NCBI GenBank assembly: GCA_948630815.1 | Contig: CAPIEU010000006.1 | Location: forward strand, 28,987-92,986 | DNA length: 64,000 nucleotides | Direction of reading: 5' to 3' | Source of the DNA: an uncultured Clostridia bacterium | Lineage (GTDB): Bacteria; Bacillota; Clostridia; TANB77; CAG-508 | Shown: positions 29,590 through 39,205 of the stretch, one piece after another | Position numbering within the stretch: the first letter of the stretch is position 1 | How the letters are laid out: every line of letters begins with the position of its first letter | Notes under the pieces: generated by a model | The model's database searches: none | The model's input: only the letters and a program-made list of their open reading frames with translations | What the model was told of the DNA's origin: nothing | Position numbers and translations under genes: made by a program

Positions 29590-30621
29590 TTAGTCAGGTT
29601 TATTTTCTATCTTTTCTTGCTTTTTCTCTTTTAACTGGCTTATCATTACTACTACCGCACTAATTATTACAAACAAGTAAAAATTTATTCCTCTATTTAG
29701 TAATACTGCACTACTTATCATTCCACTAGAAAATATCTCACTAAATATTTGAATAAATGCACCCTCACTTACCCCTACTGCTCCTGGTGATGGTATTCCT
29801 GAAACTGATGCAAAAACTAATGCTTGTAACGCTATTATTTTCAATATACTATGTCCTGATAATCCAAGTGAACAATATGTCCAGTATGTTATACTATAGT
29901 ATAAGATAAATTGAAGAGATGTTGTTAATAATACTTTTAACATAAGAAATATATTATTCTTTATATATATGCTACTTGTTTGGTATTTTTGTAATTCTTT
30001 TTCAAGTTTTTCTTGTTTTTCTTCTATTTTTTTTATTTTAAAAAATTTCATTACCTTTATTGAAATATGTATTAAGCCATTTGACATTCTTTTTGATAAT
30101 ATACTTATTAATAGTAATATAAGTGCAGTTAAATTTAATCCAATTCCTACTATAAATAGTATAACTAATGCTTTATTCAAATGTTGATAATTAAAACATA
30201 CACTAACTAATGCAAATCCTATGGTTACAATTTGCATACTTGTTAAGTTTATTAATAATGCCAAAGTAGAATTTGCAACAGATATATTGTCTCTATGCAT
30301 ATAGTATATTTGCATAGGTTGACCGCCACTTGCAGCAGGTGTTATAGCACTGAAGAAAAATCCTATTAAAGCATATTTAACATTATTATAAAATGAACTT
30401 TTTTCATTTAATGCTTTTAATGTTCTTCCTATATTAATTGCTTCACACATTATATAAAGTATCATACATACAATTGCTATAAATATAAATTCTATTTTCG
30501 CAGAAGCTACTATATTAAATATTTCAGTAGTATTTTGGTCTTTAAGTAATATGTAAAAAGTCAGTATTATAAGTATCGCAAAAATTGTAAAATTTCTAAA
30601 TAATTTCTTCTTCCCTTTCAT
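29590..30621 (-). CDS. Lysylphosphatidylglycerol synthase TM / YbhN-type flippase-like membrane protein
   Basis: 343 residues with about eight membrane spans. The conserved positions SAITPAASGGQPMQIYYMHR and SGIPSPGAVGVSEGAF are typical of the YbhN/AglD (UPF0104, LPG_synthase_TM) family. These transport or flip lipid-linked molecules, or form the membrane part of MprF, but the catalytic MprF domain is absent here. Its place at the head of the acyltransferase/GT8 run suggests a shared envelope lipid pathway. Confidence 0.85.
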   Translation of the reverse strand: MKGKKKLFRNFTIFAILIILTFYILLKDQNTTEIFNIVASAKIEFIFIAIVCMILYIMCEAINIGRTLKALNEKSSFYNNVKYALIGFFFSAITPAASGGQPMQIYYMHRDNISVANSTLALLINLTSMQIVTIGFALVSVCFNYQHLNKALVILFIVGIGLNLTALILLLISILSKRMSNGLIHISIKVMKFFKIKKIEEKQEKLEKELQKYQTSSIYIKNNIFLMLKVLLTTSLQFILYYSITYWTYCSLGLSGHSILKIIALQALVFASVSGIPSPGAVGVSEGAFIQIFSEIFSSGMISSAVLLNRGINFYLFVIISAVVVMISQLKEKKQEKIENKPD

Positions 30622-30778
30622 TTTTATTAAATCCTTCTCTCTAATTTACTTCCTTGAATTATATCAAATTTTAAAATTATTGAAAATATTTTTAATATAA
30701 AATTAAGAATTTACTAGACTTTTTATTTTGTGTATGATATATTCATAAAATGAGAAAATAAATTTGGAGGTAATAAAA

Positions 30779-31156
30779 ATGTCTAAATCTTTAAAAATAT
30801 TTTTTATTATGGTTATTATATTAATGGTTATATTACCTAATTTTATACAAGCAACTAGTATTGATATGAATTTAACAAATGACCTAAATAACAGCATTAC
30901 AAATAATACTAATAGTTCCACTATTACTAATTCTAGCAACAATAATGAACTTAATCAAAATTTAATTAATTCATCAATTCAAAATACTATTAATCCAGAT
31001 TCTCAAACATATTATCAATCTAGTACTACTGGAACTTTATCAAATTTACCTGAAGCAAATTTAGGACTTAGTAATATTTTATGTATTATTTTAATTGTTA
31101 TAGGTGTACTTCTTATTTTACTTGCTATTGCAATACTTATTCGCTTAAAGCATTAA
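30779..31156 (+). CDS. Small Asn-rich secreted/membrane protein
   Basis: 125 residues from the ATG at 30779 behind GGAGG. N-terminal signal-like span (MSKSLKIFFIMVIILMVILP), a low-complexity Asn/Ser/Thr region (about 30-85), and a C-terminal membrane span ending in RLKH. No family recognised. With the 31372 gene it makes a pair of small envelope proteins with the same layout, on the strand opposite to the surrounding genes. Confidence 0.7.
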   Translation: MSKSLKIFFIMVIILMVILPNFIQATSIDMNLTNDLNNSITNNTNSSTITNSSNNNELNQNLINSSIQNTINPDSQTYYQSSTTGTLSNLPEANLGLSNILCIILIVIGVLLILLAIAILIRLKH

Positions 31157-31261
31157 TAATTACTTGTTAATTATTGTAAAAGAATTTTTTTTGCAAAAAC
31201 TATTTTATAAAGTAATTATTAATATTATAAATTTTTATAAATTTAATTTGCTAATTTATGG

Positions 31262-31288
31262 CTAAATCGTTATTTTATAACAATTTAG
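31262..31288 (+). terminator. Terminator after the 30779 gene
   Basis: CTAAATCGTTAT and ATAACAATTTAG form a hairpin followed by TCTATTTTTTTA. It lies between the two small envelope-protein genes. Confidence 0.65.
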
Positions 31289-31371
31289 TCTATTTTTTTA
31301 TGTATTAAATTACGTAAAAAATTCATACTAATAACGATTTAAAAATCAAAATTTTATAGGAGGTACAAACT

Positions 31372-31806
31372 ATGTTAAAGAAAATTATAAGCTTACTTAC
31401 TATTATTGCTTTAGTATTTTTCACATCTAGTGTATTTGCTACTAATGAAACTAAAGATTCTATGACTAAAGCTGGTAATACTGTTAGAAATGTAGTTGGT
31501 GGTGCTGAAAATGTAGTAGAAGATGCAGCAGGTGCAATTGGAACTGGTGTTAAGGATATAGGAAATGCAGTTAGAGATGGTGCAGAAGGATTTACAAATA
31601 CTTTTAATAATAATGATGCTAGAACATATAATGCTACAAGAACTACAGCAAGAACAGCTGGCGAAAGTACTACTACTGGTTCATTTTTAGGAATGAGTGC
31701 TAATACTTGGACTTGGCTTGTTTTAGCAATTGCAGCCATTGCTATAGTAGGTCTTGTGTGGTATTATGCAATGCAAAATAAAAACGAATATAGTAATCAT
31801 CATTAA
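31372..31806 (+). CDS. Small secreted protein with C-terminal membrane anchor
   Basis: 144 residues behind AGGAGGT. Signal peptide (MLKKIISLLTIIALVFFTSS...VFA, about 1-23), a heptad-like Ala/Gly/Val region (about 35-75: AGNTVRNVVGGAENVVEDAA) that may form an amphipathic helix, a Thr/Arg-rich stretch, and a membrane span (about 109-132). The family is not recognised. The middle resembles repetitive amphipathic helices of LEA-like or CsbD-like proteins, but this is only a resemblance. Confidence 0.72.
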   Translation: MLKKIISLLTIIALVFFTSSVFATNETKDSMTKAGNTVRNVVGGAENVVEDAAGAIGTGVKDIGNAVRDGAEGFTNTFNNNDARTYNATRTTARTAGESTTTGSFLGMSANTWTWLVLAIAAIAIVGLVWYYAMQNKNEYSNHH

Positions 31807-31838
31807 TTATAAAAATCTATTAATTTTTATGAAATTAA

Positions 31839-31867
31839 TAGATTTTTTATGTAAATTATTGTATAAT
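31839..31867 (+). promoter_or_regulatory. Cassette-type promoter
   Basis: TAGATT, 17-base spacer with TTATGTAAA (the complement of TTTACATAA), TATAAT. It is the promoter of the 31932 gene. Confidence 0.65.
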
Positions 31868-31931
31868 ATTATAGTAACTACTAATAATTATGTTTCAAGT
31901 CCTATCTTATATAGGCAGAAAGCGTGTATTG

Positions 31932-32258
31932 ATGAGTATTTTTTCTAAAAAAAATGATTCAAACACTTATGGGAGTTCTTATGATAGTACTCCTAACTCT
32001 TGGTCTTCTTCCAGTTTATCACAGCCAGACACTAATAATAATTCATATGAACCCAATTATGATATAAGGTTCAATGATGAATTATCAAATGGTGCACTTA
32101 TCCTTAATATCATTGATGAAGATGATGATGTTGCAGGACATATCACTGTTTCTTCAACCAAAATTATAACAGTGTTCCCCAGTGAATTTTGGGATTTCAG
32201 CGAAGAAGACAAAGAGTATTTAAAAGAGAAAGCAACTAGATTTGCTAATTCTCTTTAA
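31932..32258 (+). CDS. Small acidic cassette protein, 108 aa
   Basis: I choose the ATG at 31932 (MSIFSKKND); an earlier in-frame ATG at 31890 lies only about 20 bases after the promoter. Neither has a good ribosome site, so the start is uncertain. Ser/Asn-rich N-terminal third, then a compact acidic domain (ALILNIIDEDDDVAGHITVS, FPSEFWDFSEEDKEYLKE). Family not recognised. It has its own promoter and a strong terminator (32260-32298). Confidence 0.65.
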   Translation: MSIFSKKNDSNTYGSSYDSTPNSWSSSSLSQPDTNNNSYEPNYDIRFNDELSNGALILNIIDEDDDVAGHITVSSTKIITVFPSEFWDFSEEDKEYLKEKATRFANSL

Positions 32259-32259
32259 G

Positions 32260-32298
32260 AAAAAGTGCTGTGGGATTGCATATCTTACAGCACTTTTT
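32260..32298 (+). terminator. Terminator of 31932 gene
   Basis: AAAAAGTGCTGT pairs with ACAGCACTTTTT across a 15-base loop, directly after the stop codon. Confidence 0.8.
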
Positions 32299-32426
32299 CA
32301 TTATATATTATCATATACTCTAACATTACCATTCTAGTATGAACTTATATTTATCTTTTATTCTTTACTTATCTAATTATAAATGCTATAATCATTTATA
32401 TATTAATGATAAGGAGATTATGTTTT

Positions 32427-32880
32427 ATGTCTAGTTTAGTAGCAAAAAATCCTACTGCATATCATAATTATATAATACAAAATACATATGAAGCTGGTAT
32501 TGTTTTAACACGGAACTGAAATTAAATCTATCCGCGCTGGAAAGGTTAATTTAAAAGATAGCTATGCTATTTTAAAAAATGGTGAAGTTTTTGTTTTAGG
32601 TATGCATATTAGTCCATATGAACATGGAAATATATTTAATAAAGATCCTCTTAGAAGCAGAAAATTATTATTAACAAAACGTGAAATTGCTAAATTAATT
32701 GGTCTTACTAAAGAAAAAGGTTATACTTTAGTTCCTATTTCTTTATATTTTAAAGGAAGTATTGTAAAAATAGAGTTAGGTATTGGAAAGGGCAAAAAAT
32801 TATATGATAAACGTGAAGATTTAGCAAAAAAAGATGCAAATAAGCAAATTGCTATTAATTTAAAAAATAGAAATCGTTAA
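32427..32880 (+). CDS. smpB: SsrA-binding protein SmpB, recoded at CGG
   Basis: Starts at the ATG at 32427 behind AAGGAGA. Frame 0 reads VAKNPTAYHNYIIQNTYEAGIVLT. At CGG 32511-32513 the frame moves +1: GTEIKSIRAGKVNLKDSYA, the SmpB core, then PLRSRKLLLTKREI and the basic tail KKLYDKREDLAKKD. Total about 150 residues, the usual length. Frame 0 stops two codons after the CGG. This is the only clear plus-strand case, and the extra C lies on the coding strand just as in minus-strand genes. SmpB with tmRNA rescues stalled ribosomes, so a rescue factor itself needs recoding. Confidence 0.93.
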
Positions 32881-32887
32881 ACAAGCA

Positions 32888-32916
32888 AAAAAGATAGAGT
32901 AAACTCTATCTTTTTT
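32888..32916. terminator. Bidirectional terminator between smpB and the lipoprotein gene
   Basis: AAAAAGATAGAGT and ACTCTATCTTTTTT form a near-perfect hairpin with T runs on both strands. Confidence 0.85.
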
Positions 32917-32937
32917 GTATATATATGTAAATCATTT

Positions 32938-33498
32938 TTATTTAAAAGATTTTACCATTTTATCTAATTTTGGTTTTAAAGCTTCTGCATCTTTTTCTAA
33001 TGAAACTATAGTTAGGGCATATGCTTTTTTCTCTTTAACAACTAACACTTGTGTACATTTCATAGTATATCCAGATTGTGTTGCTGTATAATCTAATTTA
33101 ACAGCTTTTCTACCATTTAGATTTATATATTCTTTATTTATATCTCCTGAAATTTTCATTTGTGCTTTTATTCCTGCTATAGAAGCATCTACATAACTTT
33201 CAAATGTATAAGCACTTGGAAAATCAGCTGATACAACATTTAAATTTGCTCCTACAATTTCTGGATCCATATAAGCTGTGTTTGCTCCTGATTTTTGTAC
33301 TGTATAGTTTGATGGATAATAGAATTCAATTCCTTCTACATCTGTACATTTTGTATATCCTGTCATATCTTCATCTACAGTATATACTGCTAATCCTTCT
33401 AAACTATCTTTTTCATTTGTGTTTCCACATCCTGTTAATGATACTGCTAATATTACCATCATAGTAATTATCATAAGCATTTTCATTGTTTTTTTCAT
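32938..33498 (-). CDS. Secreted lipoprotein, PsbP/DcrB-like fold
   Basis: 186 residues. Signal peptide with lipobox LTGC (Cys about 24), so it should be lipid-anchored on the outside of the membrane. The mature part has GIEFYYPSNYTVQKS, then GRKAVKLDYTATQSGYTMKC and AYALTIVSLEKDAE, the pattern seen in PsbP-like/DcrB domains. Function unknown. It has its own ribosome site (GGAGG). Confidence 0.75.
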   Translation of the reverse strand: MKKTMKMLMIITMMVILAVSLTGCGNTNEKDSLEGLAVYTVDEDMTGYTKCTDVEGIEFYYPSNYTVQKSGANTAYMDPEIVGANLNVVSADFPSAYTFESYVDASIAGIKAQMKISGDINKEYINLNGRKAVKLDYTATQSGYTMKCTQVLVVKEKKAYALTIVSLEKDAEALKPKLDKMVKSFK

Positions 33499-33601
33499 TT
33501 TTTGTTTCCTCCCTTTTTATTTTTAATATTATATATTTTATATAATAAGAAATTTTTTAACTTCCTATTATCTAAAAACTTAAATAAATATTTTCTATTA
33601 T

Positions 33602-34534
33602 TTATGCTTTATTATTTGAACCAAATACATCTCTTATTTTGTGTTGTACAGTATTTTTAACTTCTTGCCTTGCTGGTGTTAAATATTTTCTTGGGTCAAA
33701 TGTTGCTGGCTCTTCTACAAATACCTTTCTAATTTGTGCTGTAAGTGCAAGTCTTAAATCTGTATCTACATTTATTTTTGATACCCCATTTAAACTTGCT
33801 TCATGTAACATTTCATCTGGAACGCCTTTTGCCCCTGGAATATCAGCTCCATATTTATTACACATTTCTACTAGTTCTGGTATTACAGTTGATGCTCCAT
33901 GTAATACTATTGGAGTATTTGGTATTAACTCTTTTATTTTAGCTAAAATATCAAATCTTAGTTTTGCTTCGCCTTTAAATTTATATGCTCCATGGCTTGT
34001 TCCTATTGCAATCGCTAAAGAATCACATCCTGTTCTTTCAACAAATTCTTTTGCTTGAAGAGGATCTGTATACATTGCATCATCACTAGATACATTTACA
34101 TCATCTTCAATTCCTGCAAGTTTTCCAAGTTCTGCTTCTACAACTACTCCATGTTCATGAGCATAATCTACTACTTTTTTTGTTACCTGTACATTTTCTT
34201 CAAAGTCATATTTTGATCCATCAATCATAACAGATGTAAATCCTGCATCTATACACATTTTGCAAGTTTCAAAGTCTGGACCATGGTCTAAATGAAGTGC
34301 AACTGGAATATTTGGTGCTTCTTCACACGCTGCTTCAACCATTTTCATTAAGTAATTTATTCTTGCATATTTTATAGCACTTGATGATGCTTGTAAAATT
34401 ACTGGAGAATTTTCTTCTTTTGCAGCATCTATAATTCCTTGTATAATTTCCATATTGTTAACATTAAATGCACCTATTGCATAATGTTCTTTCATTGATT
34501 TTTCAAACATCTCTTTAGTTGTTACAAGTGGCAT
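33602..34534 (-). CDS. fba: Class II fructose-bisphosphate aldolase
   Basis: 310 residues. Visible motifs: YAIGAFNVNNMEIIQGI, ALHLDHGPDFETCKMCID (metal-binding His, catalytic Asp), VEAELGKLAGIEDD, and LAIAIGTSHGAYKF with IVLHGAST. It is a zinc-dependent aldolase splitting fructose-1,6-bisphosphate in glycolysis. AGGAGG lies before the ATG. It stands alone; pyk and glgP of central carbon metabolism lie elsewhere in the window. Confidence 0.95.
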   Translation of the reverse strand: MPLVTTKEMFEKSMKEHYAIGAFNVNNMEIIQGIIDAAKEENSPVILQASSSAIKYARINYLMKMVEAACEEAPNIPVALHLDHGPDFETCKMCIDAGFTSVMIDGSKYDFEENVQVTKKVVDYAHEHGVVVEAELGKLAGIEDDVNVSSDDAMYTDPLQAKEFVERTGCDSLAIAIGTSHGAYKFKGEAKLRFDILAKIKELIPNTPIVLHGASTVIPELVEMCNKYGADIPGAKGVPDEMLHEASLNGVSKINVDTDLRLALTAQIRKVFVEEPATFDPRKYLTPARQEVKNTVQHKIRDVFGSNNKA

Positions 34535-34647
34535 AAAAAAACCTCCTTATTTTTATTTACTAACTTATTTTATTTCTAAAAACTTTATCTGTCAAGACTA
34601 ATTTGTCTATTTTTTTAATTATTTGTTACCGTTCAGCCTATAATTAT

Positions 34648-34743
34648 AAAATCCGCTCCATCTTGCTGAATGTAGGACGTTTTTGTTTTCCCTTGAGTAA
34701 ATCTTCGAAAAACAAAAAGTGCTACATTCACGTGTCGCTATTT
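34648..34743. repeat. Dispersed ~90-bp palindromic element, copy 3
   Basis: Inverted orientation: CCGCTCCATCTTGCTGAATG, T tract, TTCGAA, A tract, GCTACATTCACGTGTCGCTA. It is closest to copy 1. It lies between fba and the deacetylase gene. Confidence 0.75.
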
Positions 34744-34808
34744 AGATACTAGTTTAACACTGAACATAACAATTAGTTTATTGATGTTTGGTAAACTGTA
34801 AATTAGTT

Positions 34809-35696
34809 TTACTTCATTACACTATAAAAATTCTTAAAGCTATATCCTTGTTCTTTTAAATATTTAATAATTTCTGGTAATGCCTCATATGTTAATATTT
34901 TATCACCTGCATCATGCATTAAAATTACTACTGAATTTTTAGTTCCAACTGTATCAATTGTGTTTTGTATAATAGCTTCTTTTGTTTTTGCTCCTGCTGC
35001 ATCACTACTTAATGAATTCCAATCTATATATGCCACATTATTATCATTTAATAATGTTTTTGCTTCTGCCTTTATAGTTTTATATTTTCCACCTGTAGAA
35101 CCCCCAGGAAATCTAAATAAATGTCCATCATAATCTGTTCCTAAAATTTCTCTTACTACATCCCTAGTTCTATTATATTCATCTAATACTGCTTGAGGAC
35201 TAGAATAAATTTCTCCATATACATGAGAATACCCATGGTTTGCTATATAATGTCCTTCTAGGTATTCTCTTTTTAATACTTCAGGATTAGCTTTAGCTCT
35301 TGCACCTAAAACAAAAAATGTTGCTTTTATATTTTCTTGTTTTAATAAATCTAAGATAAGTGGTGTTACAGATTTTGAGGGTCCATCATCAAAAGTAAGA
35401 TATACTGTTTTTTCTTGTGAATGATATATATTACTCATTAATTCTTTTCCAATATCAGTATAAACAGGATTCATATTAGCATATGCTATATGCTTTGTTT
35501 TTACTATATCATTTGTTTCCACAATGTTAGTACTATTATCACTTACTACATTATTTCCTATATTTTTTTTAGTACGCTTAGCAAATGCAATACCTGCAAT
35601 CACACAGATAGCTACTACTAATATAGCTATAATGCTAACAATTATTACTTTTTTCTTATTTATTTTTGGTGTTACTTCAATTAATTCATATATCAT
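34809..35696 (-). CDS. Polysaccharide (peptidoglycan) deacetylase
   Basis: I start it at the ATG at 35696 behind AGGTG. About 295 residues: an N-terminal membrane anchor (about 12-35), a linker, and a NodB domain (about 95-285) with TVYLTFDDGPSKSVTPLILD (catalytic Asp pair), IANHGYSHVYGEI (HxxxH metal site), FRFPGGSTGG and VILMHDAGDK. It resembles PdaA/PgdA-type enzymes that remove acetyl groups from cell-wall glycans. Confidence 0.9.
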   Translation of the reverse strand: MIYELIEVTPKINKKKVIIVSIIAILVVAICVIAGIAFAKRTKKNIGNNVVSDNSTNIVETNDIVKTKHIAYANMNPVYTDIGKELMSNIYHSQEKTVYLTFDDGPSKSVTPLILDLLKQENIKATFFVLGARAKANPEVLKREYLEGHYIANHGYSHVYGEIYSSPQAVLDEYNRTRDVVREILGTDYDGHLFRFPGGSTGGKYKTIKAEAKTLLNDNNVAYIDWNSLSSDAAGAKTKEAIIQNTIDTVGTKNSVVILMHDAGDKILTYEALPEIIKYLKEQGYSFKNFYSVMK

Positions 35697-35705
35697 ATTT
35701 GTCAC

Positions 35706-36041
35706 CTTTTAGCGAATTTTATATTTTATAGAGTTATTATACACTAAATTTCTAAATTTTAGTAGTATTTTTTTATTTTTTTATTTTTTTATTTTTTATT
35801 GGTAAAATGAACATTTATAGTATCAAGTAGCTTCACGTGGAGGTAGCACTTTTTATTTTTCGAACCTAAGAGAAAAATAAAAATGTCCTACCTCCAACAA
35901 AATGAATTGGATTTTAAAAAGTAAGTGTGAATAGTAGCAAACATTCTACAGAAAAAAATTCTTAAGAATTTTTTCGCAGGCAAATAACGAGCGTGAACTT
36001 TGCAATAAACATAAACTTTTGCAAAGTCCACTCTTGTTCTC
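35706..36041. repeat. Repeat-rich intergenic stretch
   Basis: No gene. 35760-35800 holds four tandem TTTTTTATT-type units. 35825-35915 is copy 4 of the ~90-bp palindromic element (AAGTAGCTTCACGTGGAGGTAG ... CCTACCTCCAACAAAATG). 35945-35985 has AAAAAAATTCTTAAGAATTTTTTCG, a hairpin that may end transcripts from either side. Confidence 0.65.
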
Positions 36042-38769
36042 TTATTCATCTTTTGCTGTATTAATTCTTAACAGCTTAAATATTTCTACAATAACAATTG
36101 GTGCAAATACTAGGCATATTACTTCTAATATGTTTTCCATAGGCAATGTCCAAATACTAAATATTTGTCTTAACACTGGAACTACTAATATTGTAATCAT
36201 TAATAAGGCTGATACTAGTATTGCTACAAGTAATGTTTTATTATTAAATGGATTTGTTCTAAATATTGAATTTTTATTATCTCTTACATTAAATACATGT
36301 ACAAGTTGCGATAATGCCAAAACAGAAAATGCCATTGTTTGACCTATTTCTATTTTTACATATTCTATATATTCAGGTGTACCTTCAATACCTGGTGTTG
36401 AAAGACCTACTAAAAATGCAATTAGAGTAAGTGAACCTATCATAATGCCTTGATATATTACCCTTCTTACCATCCCTTTCGTAAATATGCCTTTTTTAGA
36501 ATCTATTGGAGCTCTCTTCATAATATCTTTATTACTTGGGTCAAATGCAAGTGCAAGTGCTGGAAGTGCATCTGTAACTAAATTTATCCATAATATATGA
36601 ATTGGAAGTAAGGGCTCTAATGCACTAATATTAGTTATTCCAAACCACTTAGCAAGTAATGGTGTAACTAATATTGCAACAAATAATACTATAATTTCTC
36701 CAACATTACTTGATAATAAATATTGTATTGCTTTTAATATATTATCATAAATACGTCTTCCTTCTTCAACAGCTGATACTACTGTTGCAAAATTGTCATC
36801 TGTTAATATTACATCGGCTGCTTCTTTTGCAACATCTGTTCCTACCATTCCCATTGCACAACCTATATCTGCTTTTTTAAGTGCTGGTGCATCATTTACT
36901 CCGGTCACCTGTCATTGCAACTATTTCTCCATTTTCTTGCCATGCTTTAACAATACGAACTTTATGTTCAGGTGATACTCTTGCATAAACTGAATATTTC
37001 CTAATATTTTTGGTTAATTCTTCATCTGTCATTTTTTCTAGTTCTGCACCTGTTAGTGCTTCTTCTTCTTTTTCTAATATTCCTAATGATTTTGCTATTG
37101 CAATAGCTGTTATTTTATGATCTCCTGTTATCATAACAGTTTTTATTCCAGCTGTTTTACACTTTTCTACTGCAACACGAGCTTCTTCTCTTGGTGGGTC
37201 TATCATTCCTACCATACCAATATATATTAAATCACTTTCCATATTAGCCATTTCTAGCTTAGTTGGCATATGGTCTAATTCTTTATATCCCATAGCAAGA
37301 ACTCTTAAAGCATTTTTTGCCATTTCTTCATTGTTTTTAGCAATTTCTTTTTTGTATTCTTCTAAATCTGTTTTTATTTCTCCATTTATTGTGTAAGTAG
37401 TACATTTAGCAAGTAATTCATCTACCCCACCTTTTGTATATACTATAAATTTATCACCTTGTTTATGAACTGTAGTCATCAATTTTCTATCTGAATCAAA
37501 TGGTATCTCTTCTACTCTTGGTAGTTCTCCATATAATGCAGGGTTAAAGTCTAAATTAAATCCCATATCAATTAATGCTGTTTCTGTTGGGTCTCCTGTT
37601 AATTCATTATTTGGACCTATTTTGGTATCATTACATAACATACTTGCATGAACTAGCCTTTTCAAATTTTCTTCTTTTGTATATACAAAATCTACTCCAA
37701 AATCCACTAATTTATTATTATAAAAAAGTTTTTTTACTGTCATTTTATTTTGAGTTAATGTTCCTGTTTTATCTGAACAAATTACTGTTGCACTTCCTAA
37801 AGTTTCAACTGCTGGAAGTTTCTTTACAATTGCATTTTTCTTTACCATTTTTTGAACACCTATTGCAAGAACAATAGTAGAAACTGCAACTAATCCTTCT
37901 GGTATTGCTGCAACTGCTAAACTAACTGCTGTCATAAACATATGAATTGGTTCTTTACCATATAATAATCCTATAACAAATATGATAGCACAAATTGCAA
38001 GTGCAGCTATTCCTAATGTTTTTCCTAATTTATTTAATTTCTCTTGTAATGGAGTAGTAGTTTCTTCTTGGTTATTAAGCATTGTAGCTATTTTTCCAAC
38101 TTCTGTATTCATACCAGTTTCAACCACAATACCTTTTCCCCTACCATAAGTAATTAAACTAGAAGAAAATAACATATTAGTTCTATCACCAATTCCAACA
38201 TTTTCATCCTCTATTAATTCAGTTTGCTTTTCTACTGGTACAGATTCTCCTGTTAGGGCTGATTCTTGTGATTTTAAATTTATAGCTTCAAATATTCTTA
38301 AATCAGCTGGTATATAATCTCCTGTTTCAAGTACCACAATATCCCCTGGTACTAGCATTTTTGAAGATATAACTTCTAATTTACCATTTCTAATTACTTT
38401 TGATGCATGGTCACTTAATTTTTGTAAAGCCTCTAATGATTTTTCTGCTTTACTTTCTTGAGCAACCCCAATAATAGCATTTAAAATAACTACAATTAAA
38501 ATAATAATAGTATCTGTAATGCCTTCCCCTTCTGCAACGCCTACAACTCCTGAAACAATTGCTGCTACAATTAATACTATAATTGTAAAATCTTTAAATT
38601 GTTCTACAAATTTTTGAAATAAAGTTTTTTTCTTTTTTGCTTTTAATTCATTTAATCCATACTTTTCCTTAGCTACTTCTACTTGTTTGGTTGTTAATCC
38701 ATTTTCTAAATCTGCTTCAAACTCATTTTTAACTTCTTCTAAAGATTTCTTAAACCAGTTTTCTTTCAC
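36042..38769 (-). CDS. Calcium-type P2 cation-transporting ATPase, recoded at CGG
   Basis: Starts at the ATG at 38769 behind GGAGA. N-terminal actuator and membrane helices include AAIPEGLVAVSTIVLA (PEGL), then the phosphorylation site CSDKTGTLTQNKMTV. At CGG 36901-36903 the frame moves +1, converting MTGDRSK-stop into MTGDGVNDAPALKKADIGCAM, the invariant hinge of P-type ATPases; the C-terminal six-helix domain follows. Total about 908 residues, normal for SERCA/PMR1-like bacterial Ca2+ ATPases. Frame 0 ends three codons after the CGG and would lose about 285 residues, including part of the Ca site. Confidence 0.93.
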
Positions 38770-38811
38770 AAAAATCTCTCCTTTTCTTTTACATTATATA
38801 TTATAAACCAA

Positions 38812-38870
38812 AAGCAAGACTTTTAAATAAATTTCTTCAAAAATAAGAAATTTATTTAAAAGTCTTGCTT
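38812..38870. terminator. Long perfect hairpin upstream of the Ca-ATPase gene
   Basis: AAGCAAGACTTTTAAATAAA.. and its exact complement face each other as a 26-bp stem with an 8-base loop. The position, between the ATPase start and the HNH remnant, suggests a terminator or a mobile-element scar. Confidence 0.65.
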
Positions 38871-39028
38871 ACTTAATATATTTTTAAGTTTACTAACCAG
38901 ATAAACTATCGCGATTGTTGATTAGTAATTAAAAGCTACTCCCTTTTAATTTTAGTATTAATTTTATTCTTTATATTTTATCATTATATGAATTTTTTTT
39001 CAATATATTTCATTTATTTTGTATGTAA

Positions 39029-39154
39029 TTAATTATTTTCATATTTCTCTAAATAATTAATAGCTTCTTTAATTGTAGAAATGTTATCTTTGAAACGTCC
39101 TAATCCTGTATTACAACTATCACATATCCACGCTCTAGGTTTTCCAGTTATATG
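39029..39154 (-). pseudogene. C-terminal remnant of an HNH/endonuclease VII-like nuclease
   Basis: The minus-strand frame ending at the TAA at 39029 reads HITGKPRAWICDSCNTGLGR followed by FKDNISTIKEAINYLEKY. This resembles the end of phage-type recombination endonuclease VII, with the CxxC zinc pair partly retained. No start or N-terminal domain exists upstream, because the methyltransferase promoter region begins there. It is a short relic, possibly of a former restriction partner. Confidence 0.6.
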
Positions 39155-39205
39155 ATTATTGAAAAAAATTTTATTTATGCTATAATTGTTGTGGAGGTTA
39201 TAATA

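Noticed and set aside
35760..35800. T-rich tandem repeat as a phase-variable promoter
   Set aside because: It lies before the deacetylase gene start but a clear promoter around it could not be seen; low-complexity DNA is common in this genome.
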